This document shows positions 1 to 6,749 of a DNA stretch of 64,000 nt, one piece after another. Source of the DNA: Paenirhizobium selenitireducens ATCC BAA-1503. Lineage in GTDB: Bacteria > Pseudomonadota > Alphaproteobacteria > Rhizobiales > Rhizobiaceae. The translations under genes and the position numbers were made by a program. The notes below the pieces were generated by a model. It did no database searches, had not been told where the DNA came from, and worked only from the letters and a program-made list of their open reading frames with translations. The stretch spans positions 336,257-400,256 of the forward strand of contig NZ_KI912495.1 of the NCBI RefSeq assembly GCF_000518785.1, given 5' to 3'. The first letter of the stretch is position 1. Each line of letters starts with the position of its first letter.

Positions 1-77
1 ACCTCGATCGCGGCTTCGAGCGGCTGGAAGAGAAGCTGACCCGCTGCGGCGCGGTGGTCGAACGCATTACCGACTGA
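1..77 (+). CDS. murA: UDP-N-acetylglucosamine 1-carboxyvinyltransferase, C-terminal end (partial)
   Basis: Only the last 24 codons are present; the gene enters from the left edge and stops at TGA 75-77. The readable tail contains LDRGFERLEEKL and ends CGAVVERITD, which is how rhizobial MurA proteins end. MurA adds enolpyruvate to UDP-GlcNAc in the first committed step of peptidoglycan synthesis, in the cytoplasm. The following DUF2948-hisD-UPF0262 order is the usual rhizobial neighbourhood and supports the call. Catalytic residues lie outside the window and cannot be checked. Confidence 0.8.
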   Translation, partial: LDRGFERLEEKLTRCGAVVERITD

Positions 78-232
78 GTTTCTTGAGGTCCGGTTGACTG
101 CGACCGGTTGCCTCTTGCATTGCGGCGACCTATGTCGAAAGGATGATGCGTGATCGGTGCGGGCCAGGCGTCAGCCTTTCCGCCTTCACCCGGTCTCGCG
201 CGTGATCTGCTGGCCAATCGGACAATGATGAC

Positions 233-670
233 ATGACAAGCCTGAAGCTCCTCGCTCTCGACACCGACGACCTCGCGGTGATGTCCGCCCATATGCAGGA
301 CGCAGTGTTCAAGGTCGCCGACATCACCTTCAAGTCACAGCCCGGCCTGTTCGCCCTTGCCGTGAACCGCTTCGTCTGGGAAGGGGCCGGCGAAAAGCGC
401 CGGAGCTACGAGCGCCGCCGCGCCATGCTGTCCTTCAAGCGCGTCAGCGCGGTGCGCTCGATCGGTTTCGATCGCCGCAAGGGTAACGACGTGCTCTCGC
501 TGCTTGCCATCCGCTTCCGCATGGAGGGCGAAGGACCGGAGGGCGTGGTCGAACTCGTGCTGTCGGGCGGCGGCATGATCGCGCTCGATGTCGAATGTAT
601 AGAAGCACAGCTTGCAGATACCGGCGGAGCATGGGAAACCAGCCACAAGCCCGGTCATCCGGGCAATTGA
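233..670 (+). CDS. DUF2948 family protein
   Basis: This 145-residue protein matches the alphaproteobacterial DUF2948 family, known by its N-terminal LKLLALDTDDLAVMSAHMQDA segment and the middle NRFVWE motif. No signal peptide or membrane segment is visible, so it should be cytoplasmic. Its function is unknown. It sits between murA and hisD, 52 bases before hisD, and may be co-transcribed with hisD. The ATG at 233 follows the poorly conserved 78-232 spacer, and the family motif begins within five residues of it. Confidence 0.85.
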   Translation: MTSLKLLALDTDDLAVMSAHMQDAVFKVADITFKSQPGLFALAVNRFVWEGAGEKRRSYERRRAMLSFKRVSAVRSIGFDRRKGNDVLSLLAIRFRMEGEGPEGVVELVLSGGGMIALDVECIEAQLADTGGAWETSHKPGHPGN

Positions 671-722
671 CCGGCTTGGCCGGAAAAGTGCGTGAAGGCG
701 GGGCAGGAAGGAAGCAGGGGAC

Positions 723-2021
723 GTGGCGATCTGGTTGGATCAGGCATCGGAAGGTTTTGGCGAGACGTTTGCCGCCTTCCTGACGACGAAGCGCGAAGTG
801 TCGGACGACGTCAATGACGTGGTGAGGGCGATCATCGCCGATGTCAGGACGCGCGGCGACGCGGCGCTCGCCGAATATTCCCTGCGTTTCGACGGCATTG
901 ATTTTTCCCATACGCCGATGCGTGTCACGCCGGCGGAGATCGACGCGGCGGCAGCCCAGGTTTCGCCCGAGGTGATGGATGCCCTGCGGCTCGCCGCCGA
1001 GCGCATCGAAAAACACCATGCCCGCCAGATGCCGAAGGACGATATTTACGAGGACGCGCTCGGTGTCGGGCTGGGCTCGCGCTGGACGGCGATCGAGGCG
1101 GTCGGCCTCTATGTGCCGGGCGGCACGGCGAGCTATCCGAGTTCGGTGCTGATGAATGCCGTGCCGGCGAGGGTCGCCGGCGTGGAGCGCATCGTCATGG
1201 TCGTTCCGGCCTCCGGCGGCACGATCAATCCGACGGTGCTCGCGGCCGCCAAGATCGCCGGCGTCGAGGAGATCTACCGGATCGGCGGTGCCCAGGCGGT
1301 GGCGGCCCTCGCCTACGGCACCGAGACCATCGCCCCCGTCGCCAAGATCGTCGGTCCCGGCAATGCCTATGTCGCCGCAGCCAAGCGCCATGTCTTCGGC
1401 ACCGTCGGCATCGACATGATCGCCGGGCCGTCCGAAGTGCTGGTGATCGCCGACGCAAACAACAATCCCGACTGGCTGGCCGCCGACCTGCTGGCCCAGG
1501 CCGAGCATGATCCCGGCGCCCAGTCGATCCTGATCACCGACGATGCCGAGCTGGGCCACGCGGTCGTGGCCGCCGTCGAGCGGCAGCTGAAGTCGCTGAG
1601 CCGCTCCGAGACGGCGGCGGCCAGCTGGCGCGATTTCGGCGCCGTAATCCTGGTCAAGTCGCTCGCCGACGCCGTCCCGCTCGCCAACCGCATCGCCGCC
1701 GAGCATCTCGAGCTTGCCGTCGACGATCCGGATGCGCTGATGGCGGGCGTGCGCAATGCCGGCGCCATCTTCGTCGGCCGCCATACGCCGGAAGTGATCG
1801 GCGACTATGTCGGCGGCTCCAACCACGTTCTGCCCACCGCACGTTCGGCGCGCTTCTCCTCGGGCCTCTCGGTGCTCGATTTCGTCAAGCGCACCTCGAT
1901 CCTGAGACTTGGGCCGGAACAGCTGCGCAAGCTCGCCCCGGCGGCGATCGCGCTGGCGAAAAGCGAGGGGCTCGATGCCCATGCGCGCTCCGTCGCCATC
2001 CGGTTGAACCTCGAAGGCTGA
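723..2021 (+). CDS. hisD: Histidinol dehydrogenase
   Basis: HisD carries out the last two steps of histidine synthesis, the NAD-dependent oxidation of L-histidinol to L-histidine, as a cytoplasmic zinc dimer. The 432-residue length is normal. Family signatures are seen: the AEHDPGAQS segment, the GPGNAYVAAAKR stretch, the GIDMIAGPSEVLV block and the C-terminal GGSNHVLPT. The start is GTG at 723 with a purine-rich AGGGGA just upstream. UPF0262 follows after 3 bases, a pairing common in Rhizobiales. Confidence 0.97.
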   Translation: MAIWLDQASEGFGETFAAFLTTKREVSDDVNDVVRAIIADVRTRGDAALAEYSLRFDGIDFSHTPMRVTPAEIDAAAAQVSPEVMDALRLAAERIEKHHARQMPKDDIYEDALGVGLGSRWTAIEAVGLYVPGGTASYPSSVLMNAVPARVAGVERIVMVVPASGGTINPTVLAAAKIAGVEEIYRIGGAQAVAALAYGTETIAPVAKIVGPGNAYVAAAKRHVFGTVGIDMIAGPSEVLVIADANNNPDWLAADLLAQAEHDPGAQSILITDDAELGHAVVAAVERQLKSLSRSETAAASWRDFGAVILVKSLADAVPLANRIAAEHLELAVDDPDALMAGVRNAGAIFVGRHTPEVIGDYVGGSNHVLPTARSARFSSGLSVLDFVKRTSILRLGPEQLRKLAPAAIALAKSEGLDAHARSVAIRLNLEG

Positions 2022-2024
2022 CCG

Positions 2025-2498
2025 ATGGCGAAGGGCGACTTCAGGCTCTGCGATGTTGTGCTCGACGAGACGATCGGCCGCTCGACGCCGGACGTCGAGC
2101 ACGAGCGCGCCGTCGCCATCTTCGACCTGATCGAGGAAAACACCTTCGAGCCGGTCGGCCATCCGGGCGGTCCCTACCGGCTGCTCCTGTCGCTGGTCGA
2201 CAGCAAGCTAGTCTTCTCGATCAGGACCGAAAGCGACGAGGCGGTCGCCACGCACATCCTGTCGCTGACCCCGTTCCGGCGGATCATCAAGGACTACTTC
2301 ATGATCTGCGAGAGCTATTACGAGGCGATCCGCTCCTCGACGCCGTCGCAAATCGAGGCGATCGACATGGGGCGCCGCGGCATTCACAACGAGGGTTCGC
2401 AGACGCTGATGGATCGGCTGTCCGGCAAGATCAAGCTCGACTTCGACACGGCCCGACGGCTCTTCACCCTGGTCTGCGTTCTCTATTGGCGCGGGTAG
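2025..2498 (+). CDS. UPF0262 family protein
   Basis: A 157-residue protein of the alphaproteobacterial UPF0262 family, recognised from the KLDFDTARRLFTLVCVLYWRG C-terminus and the central IKDYFMICESYYEAI segment. It has no signal peptide or membrane span. The role is unknown. It starts 3 bases after the hisD stop and ends 4 bases before the phosphatase-like gene, so the three are probably one transcript. Its constant place behind hisD in rhizobia is genomic context, not proof of a role in histidine synthesis. Confidence 0.9.
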   Translation: MAKGDFRLCDVVLDETIGRSTPDVEHERAVAIFDLIEENTFEPVGHPGGPYRLLLSLVDSKLVFSIRTESDEAVATHILSLTPFRRIIKDYFMICESYYEAIRSSTPSQIEAIDMGRRGIHNEGSQTLMDRLSGKIKLDFDTARRLFTLVCVLYWRG

Positions 2499-2502
2499 CC
2501 TG

Positions 2503-2982
2503 ATGGCCACGGACCCGGATCTTGAGACCCATGGGCGTTTGCCGGGGGCGATCCTGTTCGTCTGCGGCATGAACGCGATCCGCTCGCCGATGGCCGAAGC
2601 GATCGCCAGGACCCTGCTGCCGGCCGGCACCTATCTCGCCTCGGCGGGGGTTCGGGCCGGCGAGCGCGATCCCTTCGTCGATGCGGTGCTCGACGAGATG
2701 GGCCTCACGCTCGGCAGGCGCCAGCCGCAGACGCTCGACGAACTGGAGGACGACTATTTCGACATGGTTGTGACGCTGGCGCCGGAGGCGCACCATGCGG
2801 CGCTGGAACTCACCCGTTCCTCGGCTGTCGAGGTGGTCTACTGGCCGATGCCCGATCCGACGGTGGCGACCGGCACGCGCGAGCAGATCCTGGGCGCCTA
2901 TCGGGAGGTGCGCGACCGGCTGAAACGGCTGATCGAGGAGCGCCTGCTGTCCCGCGAAAGGCCTTCGGCGGCCCCGCTTTGA
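2503..2982 (+). CDS. Low-molecular-weight phosphotyrosine phosphatase family protein
   Basis: This 159-residue protein carries the LMW-PTP/arsenate-reductase P-loop CGMNAIRS (Cys21, Arg27, Ser28), the CX5R(S) signature that forms a phosphocysteine intermediate, and an acid-loop Asp in PMPDPTVATG. Both catalytic elements are therefore intact. The family includes protein-tyrosine phosphatases and thioredoxin-linked arsenate reductases, and the sequence alone does not separate them here. The gene follows UPF0262 by 4 bases and precedes infA by 121 bases. No ars genes are adjacent, so the phosphatase role is the safer reading. Confidence 0.85.
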   Translation: MATDPDLETHGRLPGAILFVCGMNAIRSPMAEAIARTLLPAGTYLASAGVRAGERDPFVDAVLDEMGLTLGRRQPQTLDELEDDYFDMVVTLAPEAHHAALELTRSSAVEVVYWPMPDPTVATGTREQILGAYREVRDRLKRLIEERLLSRERPSAAPL

Positions 2983-3103
2983 AACAAATTCGAAAAGCCC
3001 GATCTACAAGGTTCACAAAACCGCGGTGATTGTGTAGTTTCCGCCCACATTTTCGGGCCCCCGACCGGCGTCCCGACCAAACCTCAAGAAAGACAAGCGT
3101 TCA

Positions 3104-3322
3104 ATGGCTAAAGAAGAAGTCCTCGAATTTCCCGGCGTCGTCACCGAATTGCTGCCCAATGCGACGTTCCGGGTGAAGCTGGAAAACGAGCACGAGATCA
3201 TCGCCCATACCGCGGGCCGCATGCGCAAGAACCGTATCCGCGTGCTCGCCGGCGACAAGGTCCTGGTGGAGATGACCCCCTACGACCTGACCAAGGGCCG
3301 CATCACCTATCGCTTCAAGTAG
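3104..3322 (+). CDS. infA: Translation initiation factor IF-1
   Basis: The 72-residue product is a typical bacterial IF-1: an S1-like OB fold with GVVTELLPNATFRVKLEN near the start, HTAGRMRKNRIRVLAGD in the middle and TKGRITYRFK at the end. IF-1 binds the 30S A site during initiation. Before the gene lies a 121-base spacer with AAGAAAGACAAGCGTTCA directly upstream of ATG 3104. maf follows after 34 bases, so infA, maf and yacG probably form one transcript, as in other rhizobia. Confidence 0.98.
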   Translation: MAKEEVLEFPGVVTELLPNATFRVKLENEHEIIAHTAGRMRKNRIRVLAGDKVLVEMTPYDLTKGRITYRFK

Positions 3323-3356
3323 TCGCCGGCTGCCGGGCAAGGCTGCGAGAGGGTCG

Positions 3357-3977
3357 ATGGAACTGAGACAGAAGCTGATACTGGCCTCCGGGTCGCCGCG
3401 CCGCCTCGACCTGCTGAAGCAGGTCGGGATCGAGCCCGTGCGCCTGATGCCGATGGACCTCGACGAGACGCCGAAGAAGTCGGAGCATCCGCGCTCGCTG
3501 GCGCGCCGCCTGTCGACCGACAAGGCCAAGGCCGCCTATGGCGAGATCCGCCGCGATCCGGTGTGGAACGACAGCTATATCGTCGCCGCCGACACGGTCG
3601 TCGCCGTCGGCCGCCGCATCCTGCCCAAGGCGGAATATCTGGAAGAGGCCTCCTCGTCGCTGCATCTCCTGTCGGGCCGCAGCCACTGGGTCTTCACCGG
3701 CGTCTGCCTGATCACGCCGGGCGGCACGGTGCGCCAGAAGATCGTCGAGACCAAGGTGCGCTTCAAGCGCCTGTCCGGCCTCGACATCGAAAGCTACCTC
3801 GCATCGGGCCAATGGCGCGGCAAGGCCGGCGGCTATGCCGTGCAGGGCATTGCCGGCTGCTTCGTGCAGAAACTCGTCGGCTCCTATACCAATGTCGTCG
3901 GCCTGCCGCTGTTCGAGACGCTGCAACTGCTCTCGGGTGAGGGCTTCACCGTGCAGTCCGGCTGGACGGAGGGCTGA
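3357..3977 (+). CDS. maf: Maf family nucleoside triphosphate pyrophosphatase
   Basis: Maf proteins hydrolyse non-canonical or pyrimidine nucleoside triphosphates to monophosphates and have been linked to septum inhibition. This 206-residue protein has the phosphate-binding LASGSPRRLDLL motif at residues 9-20, the AADTVV segment with its catalytic Asp, and the KAGGYAVQGIAG substrate loop. Length and motifs are normal. It lies 34 bases after infA and 3 bases before yacG. Which nucleotide is preferred cannot be judged from the sequence. Confidence 0.93.
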   Translation: MELRQKLILASGSPRRLDLLKQVGIEPVRLMPMDLDETPKKSEHPRSLARRLSTDKAKAAYGEIRRDPVWNDSYIVAADTVVAVGRRILPKAEYLEEASSSLHLLSGRSHWVFTGVCLITPGGTVRQKIVETKVRFKRLSGLDIESYLASGQWRGKAGGYAVQGIAGCFVQKLVGSYTNVVGLPLFETLQLLSGEGFTVQSGWTEG

Positions 3978-3980
3978 GCG

Positions 3981-4196
3981 ATGCAAGGGTCCGACAACAC
4001 CGGCCGCTCCGCCAAGGTGGAGCCGCTGCGCAAGGCACGCCCGTGCCCGGAATGCCGCAGGCCCTCGCAGCGCGAGCACTATCCCTTCTGTTCCGAGCGC
4101 TGCCGCAACCTCGACCTGTCGCGTTGGCTCAAAGGCTCCTATGCCATTCCCGTCGTCGACGACGAATCGAAGGCCGAGGACGACCAGTTCGACTGA
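3981..4196 (+). CDS. yacG: DNA gyrase inhibitor YacG (zinc protein)
   Basis: A 71-residue protein with one zinc-ribbon site: CPEC followed about 20 residues later by CSERC (C-x3-C), then DLSRWL, the YacG signature. In Escherichia coli YacG binds GyrB and inhibits gyrase. The acidic tail rich in Asp/Glu after VVDD is also usual. The gene starts 3 bases after maf. The alphaproteobacterial form is slightly longer at the N terminus than the enteric one. Confidence 0.9.
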   Translation: MQGSDNTGRSAKVEPLRKARPCPECRRPSQREHYPFCSERCRNLDLSRWLKGSYAIPVVDDESKAEDDQFD

Positions 4197-4296
4197 CAGG
4201 GGTGCGGGGGCGGCTGGGTGAATGGGCTGGAAGCCGTTCAATTGATTGGCTTTTCCGGCATTTTCGCAAAGCTGTCAAAAAAGTGCCGAAAGGCGC

Positions 4297-4324
4297 TGGA
4301 CATGCCGAAACAAGATGCTATAAC
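4297..4324 (+). promoter_or_regulatory. Candidate sigma-70 type promoter for tRNA-Phe
   Basis: TGGACA at 4297-4302 and TATAAC at 4319-4324 are separated by 16 bases, about 75 bases upstream of tRNA-Phe. The surrounding 4197-4398 spacer has no open reading frame of note, so a tRNA promoter is expected here. Both hexamers depart from consensus by one or two bases. This is a motif reading only. Confidence 0.45.
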
Positions 4325-4398
4325 GCCCTCGCTTCCGGGGGAAACTTCTCCCCCGCCGGTCGGAACCATCCGCCGGATGGCTTGTCAAAAGGCCTGAT

Positions 4399-4474
4399 GC
4401 CCGGATAGCTCAGTTGGTAGAGCAGCGGATTGAAAATCCGCGTGTCGGTGGTTCAAATCCGCCTCCGGGCACCA
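4399..4474 (+). tRNA. tRNA-Phe (anticodon GAA)
   Basis: A 76-base cloverleaf: acceptor arm GCCCGGA pairs with TCCGGGC, the D arm contains the GCTCAGTTGGTAGAGC pattern, the anticodon stem GCGGA/TCCGC closes the loop TTGAAAA with anticodon GAA at 4432-4434, and the T arm carries GGTTCAAATCC. The 3' CCA (4472-4474) is encoded. It marks the switch from conserved core genes on its left to accessory catabolic genes on its right. Confidence 0.97.
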
Positions 4475-4557
4475 TTTTTCCCAATGAAATCAAAATTGCT
4501 GGAGCCGCCTTGCAGCTGTCGCCCGCTCCATCCCCAGTCCCCGGCTTTGCCCGTCCC

Positions 4558-5313
4558 TCAGGCGAGCAACAGGTCGATGCCGGCGGTGTCGAGGGCTTCG
4601 GCAATGTCGCTCGGGGGCGGTTTGTCGGTGGCGAGTTCGGTGATGGCGGCAAAGCCGCAGACGAGCACCAGGCCCTCGCGGCCAAATTTCGAGGAATCGG
4701 TGACGACGATGGCCCGCTTGCCGCGGCTGAGCACCATGCGGGCGAATTCGGCTTCCTCTAGATCGTAGTCCATGACGCCGCGGGCGTTGACGGCGCCGGC
4801 CGAGATGATCGCATGGGTGACGGAAAAGCGGCTGGCGAATTCGATCGCCGTCGTCCCGAAGGCCGCGCCATTGTCGCTGCGCAGCTCGCCGCCCGCCATG
4901 TAGACCCTGTTGTCGTTGACGGTCGCCAGCGTGCGGGCGATGTCGGAGGAATTGGTGACCACGGTCAGACGGCGGCGTGAAAGAAGCTCGCGGGCGAGAA
5001 AGCTCGTGGTCGTGCCCGTGTCCATCATGATGGAATCGCCGTCGCGAATGGTCGCGGCGACCGCCGCGGCAATCGTCTTCTTGGCCTCGCTGTTCTCGCG
5101 CATGCGCTTCTCGAACGGGGCCTCCCCCGCGACCGAAGGCAGGCCGACCGCGCCGTGCATCTTGACGACGGAGCCGTTTCCGGCCAGCGGCTTCAGGTCG
5201 CGGCGCACGGTCTCCAGCGAGACGCCGAGCTTGCTTGCCAGTTCTGCGACGGTGATCGTGCCGTCGCGCTGGAGCAGCCGGAAGATGTCGCGATGTCGTT
5301 TCGATGGTGTCAT
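4558..5313 (-). CDS. DeoR-family transcriptional regulator
   Basis: The 251-residue product has a DeoR N-terminal winged helix (KRHRDIFRLLQRDGTITVAELASKLGVS, then LETVRRDL) and a C-terminal sugar-isomerase-like sensor domain (DTGTTTSFLAREL, VVTNSSDIA, DSSKFGREG). DeoR proteins usually repress neighbouring genes and are released by a phosphorylated metabolite. The start at 5313 (MTPSKRHRD) is chosen because the DNA-binding domain begins at once; an in-frame upstream start at 5376 would add 21 unlike residues. It is divergent from the operon starting at 5548 and is its likely regulator. A phosphorylated effector would fit the kinases encoded there; that is inference. Confidence 0.85.
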   Translation of the reverse strand: MTPSKRHRDIFRLLQRDGTITVAELASKLGVSLETVRRDLKPLAGNGSVVKMHGAVGLPSVAGEAPFEKRMRENSEAKKTIAAAVAATIRDGDSIMMDTGTTTSFLARELLSRRRLTVVTNSSDIARTLATVNDNRVYMAGGELRSDNGAAFGTTAIEFASRFSVTHAIISAGAVNARGVMDYDLEEAEFARMVLSRGKRAIVVTDSSKFGREGLVLVCGFAAITELATDKPPPSDIAEALDTAGIDLLLA

Positions 5314-5391
5314 GGTCCAGCCCCTGCATATGGCAAAGCTGATAGCCGAGGCGGGCGCATCCGGCAATCGCACCATATTCGGTCATAAAAA

Positions 5392-5408
5392 CACAAAATA
5401 CCACAAAA
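5392..5408 (+). promoter_or_regulatory. Candidate DeoR operator: two CACAAAA direct repeats one helical turn apart
   Basis: CACAAAA occurs at 5392-5398 and again at 5402-5408, exactly 10 bases apart, within an A-rich stretch unlike the GC-rich surroundings. It lies between the divergent DeoR gene and the operon at 5548, directly upstream of a TTGACA box. Direct repeats spaced by one turn are a plausible site for a multimeric repressor. No DNA-binding data are available. Confidence 0.4.
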
Positions 5409-5413
5409 CAACA

Positions 5414-5442
5414 TTGACATCCACCGGGCGCTGGCATGAGAT
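5414..5442 (+). promoter_or_regulatory. Candidate promoter of the demethylase/kinase operon
   Basis: A perfect TTGACA at 5414-5419 is followed after 17 bases by TGAGAT at 5437-5442. The -10 hexamer is weak (T at position 1, A at 3 and T at 6 fit), while the -35 box and spacing are ideal. It lies about 105 bases before the first start codon at 5548 and beside the CACAAAA repeats, consistent with a regulated promoter. Confidence 0.45.
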
Positions 5443-5450
5443 TGTCGTGC

Positions 5451-5499
5451 GCACCGTCGTCACGAGATACGAAAAGTACGGGGAACGACGACCCGGTGC
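5451..5499 (+). other. Possible leader-RNA hairpin
   Basis: GCACCGTCGTC at 5451-5461 can pair with GACGA at 5487-5491 and CGGTGC at 5494-5499, leaving a two-base CC bulge and a 25-base loop. It falls in the predicted 5' leader of the operon, starting close to the expected transcript start. There is no T run after it, so it does not look like a terminator. It resembles no riboswitch I recognise. Confidence 0.3.
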
Positions 5500-5547
5500 C
5501 CAGCCAGTTTCAATCATGTTTCAACGGGCTCTACCGGGAGAACTCGC

Positions 5548-5850
5548 ATGCTCGATCCAACTCGCCTGCCGAGAACCGCCGCCACATGCCTGATGCTCGC
5601 GAGCGCCGGCCTGGCCGCGCCGGCAATCGCACAGGAATCCACAGACCCTATCAAGCTGACGCTGCACGACTGGACCGGCCAGCTGATCACCACGCAGCGG
5701 ATGGGTGAAGTGCCGAACAAGGCCGGATATTCGGTCGAATATGTCCAGGCCGACTACCTCGCCCAGTTCGCCGGGCTCGAATCCGGTAATCGGCACGTCG
5801 CCATGGAGATCTGGGAGACGACCGGCCGCGAGGCGCTGGACGCCGCATGA
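5548..5850 (+). pseudogene. Truncated glycine-betaine/choline ABC transporter substrate-binding protein (OpuAC type)
   Basis: The 100 codons encode a Sec signal peptide (cleavage after PAIAQ) and the first 75 or so residues of an OpuAC-type binding protein: LTLHDWTGQLITTQ, GYSVEYVQADYLAQFAGLESG, then VAMEIWETTGREALDAA and a stop. Full-length members are about 300-340 residues, so two-thirds of the two-lobed ligand domain is missing and betaine binding is not expected. The missing part is not found in other frames downstream, because the next gene starts at once. The TGA stop overlaps the following ATG as ATGA. It is either a deletion remnant or a short coupled leader cistron. Confidence 0.75.
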
Positions 5851-6749
5851 CGCACACGGACACCAGGACCGAAGATCGCATTCACCGCCTGCCTTGCTGG
5901 AACGGCTCGATCTCGATCGAGCCGCTGCATGGCGGCTTGAGCAACGAAAGCTTCCTGGTCGCCGATGCCGCCGGTCGCCACGTGGTCCGCCTCGGCATCG
6001 ACTATCCGTTTCACCATGTCTCGCGCGATCGCGAGGCGATGACGGCGCAGGCCGCCCATGCAGCGGGCTTTGCCCCGCGGGTCGAATATGCGGCACCCGG
6101 CGTCATGGTCACGCAGTTCCTGACGGCAAGGACATTGTCCGGCGAGGGCGTGGCCGCCCGGCATCGGGAGATCGCGCGGCTGCTGCGGCGCTTCCACGCC
6201 GAAATGCCGCGCCACGTCTCCGGGCCGGGCTTCATGTTCTGGTCCTTCCATGTCATCCGCGACTATGCGCGGACCCTTGCGGCCGGCGGCAGCCGCATGA
6301 CGGCGGAGCTGCCCCGCTATCTAGCGCTGGCGCAGGATCTGGAGGCGGCCCAGATCCCGCTGCCGATCGTCTTTGGCCACAACGACCTCTTGCCGTCGAA
6401 CATCCTCGACGATGGCGACCGTCTCTGGCTGATCGACTTCGAATATGCGGGCTTTTCCACCGCGATGTTCGACCTTGCCGGCGCCACCTCCAATGCGGGG
6501 CTGACACCGGAGCAATCGGAAGAATTCCTCGAGAGCTATCTCGACGGCGCGCCATCGGCCGGCATGCGCCGCTCCATGGCCGCCATGCAATGCGCCTCGC
6601 TTCTGCGCGAGGCGATGTGGAGCATGGTCTCCGAACTCTACCTCGACGCGCCCGGGGCCGACTATGTCGGATACACGGCGGACAATCTGAAGCGCCTCGA
6701 AGAAGCGCTCGATCACTATCACACGATCTACGGGAAACACGCGTCATGA
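5847..6749 (+). CDS. Choline/aminoglycoside-kinase-like phosphotransferase (first copy)
   Basis: This 300-residue protein belongs to the choline/ethanolamine kinase and aminoglycoside phosphotransferase fold. The Brenner motif GHNDLLPSN gives catalytic Asp180 and Asn185, and LIDFEYAG gives the metal-binding Asp197; the glycine-rich GGLSNESF loop lies near residue 30. The active site therefore looks intact. It overlaps the truncated binding protein by ATGA and the next flavoprotein gene by ATGA, so translation is coupled. By family it would phosphorylate a hydroxyl of a small amino-alcohol; the actual substrate is unknown. A second, divergent homologue is at 11612. Confidence 0.85.
   Translation: MTHTDTRTEDRIHRLPCWNGSISIEPLHGGLSNESFLVADAAGRHVVRLGIDYPFHHVSRDREAMTAQAAHAAGFAPRVEYAAPGVMVTQFLTARTLSGEGVAARHREIARLLRRFHAEMPRHVSGPGFMFWSFHVIRDYARTLAAGGSRMTAELPRYLALAQDLEAAQIPLPIVFGHNDLLPSNILDDGDRLWLIDFEYAGFSTAMFDLAGATSNAGLTPEQSEEFLESYLDGAPSAGMRRSMAAMQCASLLREAMWSMVSELYLDAPGADYVGYTADNLKRLEEALDHYHTIYGKHAS

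Noticed and set aside
444..2162. A 572-codon open frame on the minus strand over hisD
   Set aside because: It is antisense to hisD, is rich in Arg/Asp/Gly as expected from the mirrored GC-rich frame, and has no recognisable domain.
5377..5547. A glycine or other riboswitch before the demethylase operon
   Set aside because: Only one bulged hairpin is seen; no tandem glycine aptamer or other known core motif is recognisable.
5705..6745. Upstream extension of the first demethylase by about 347 codons
   Set aside because: The added part overlaps the kinase gene in another frame and has no domain; the Rossmann motif starts ten residues after ATG 6746.
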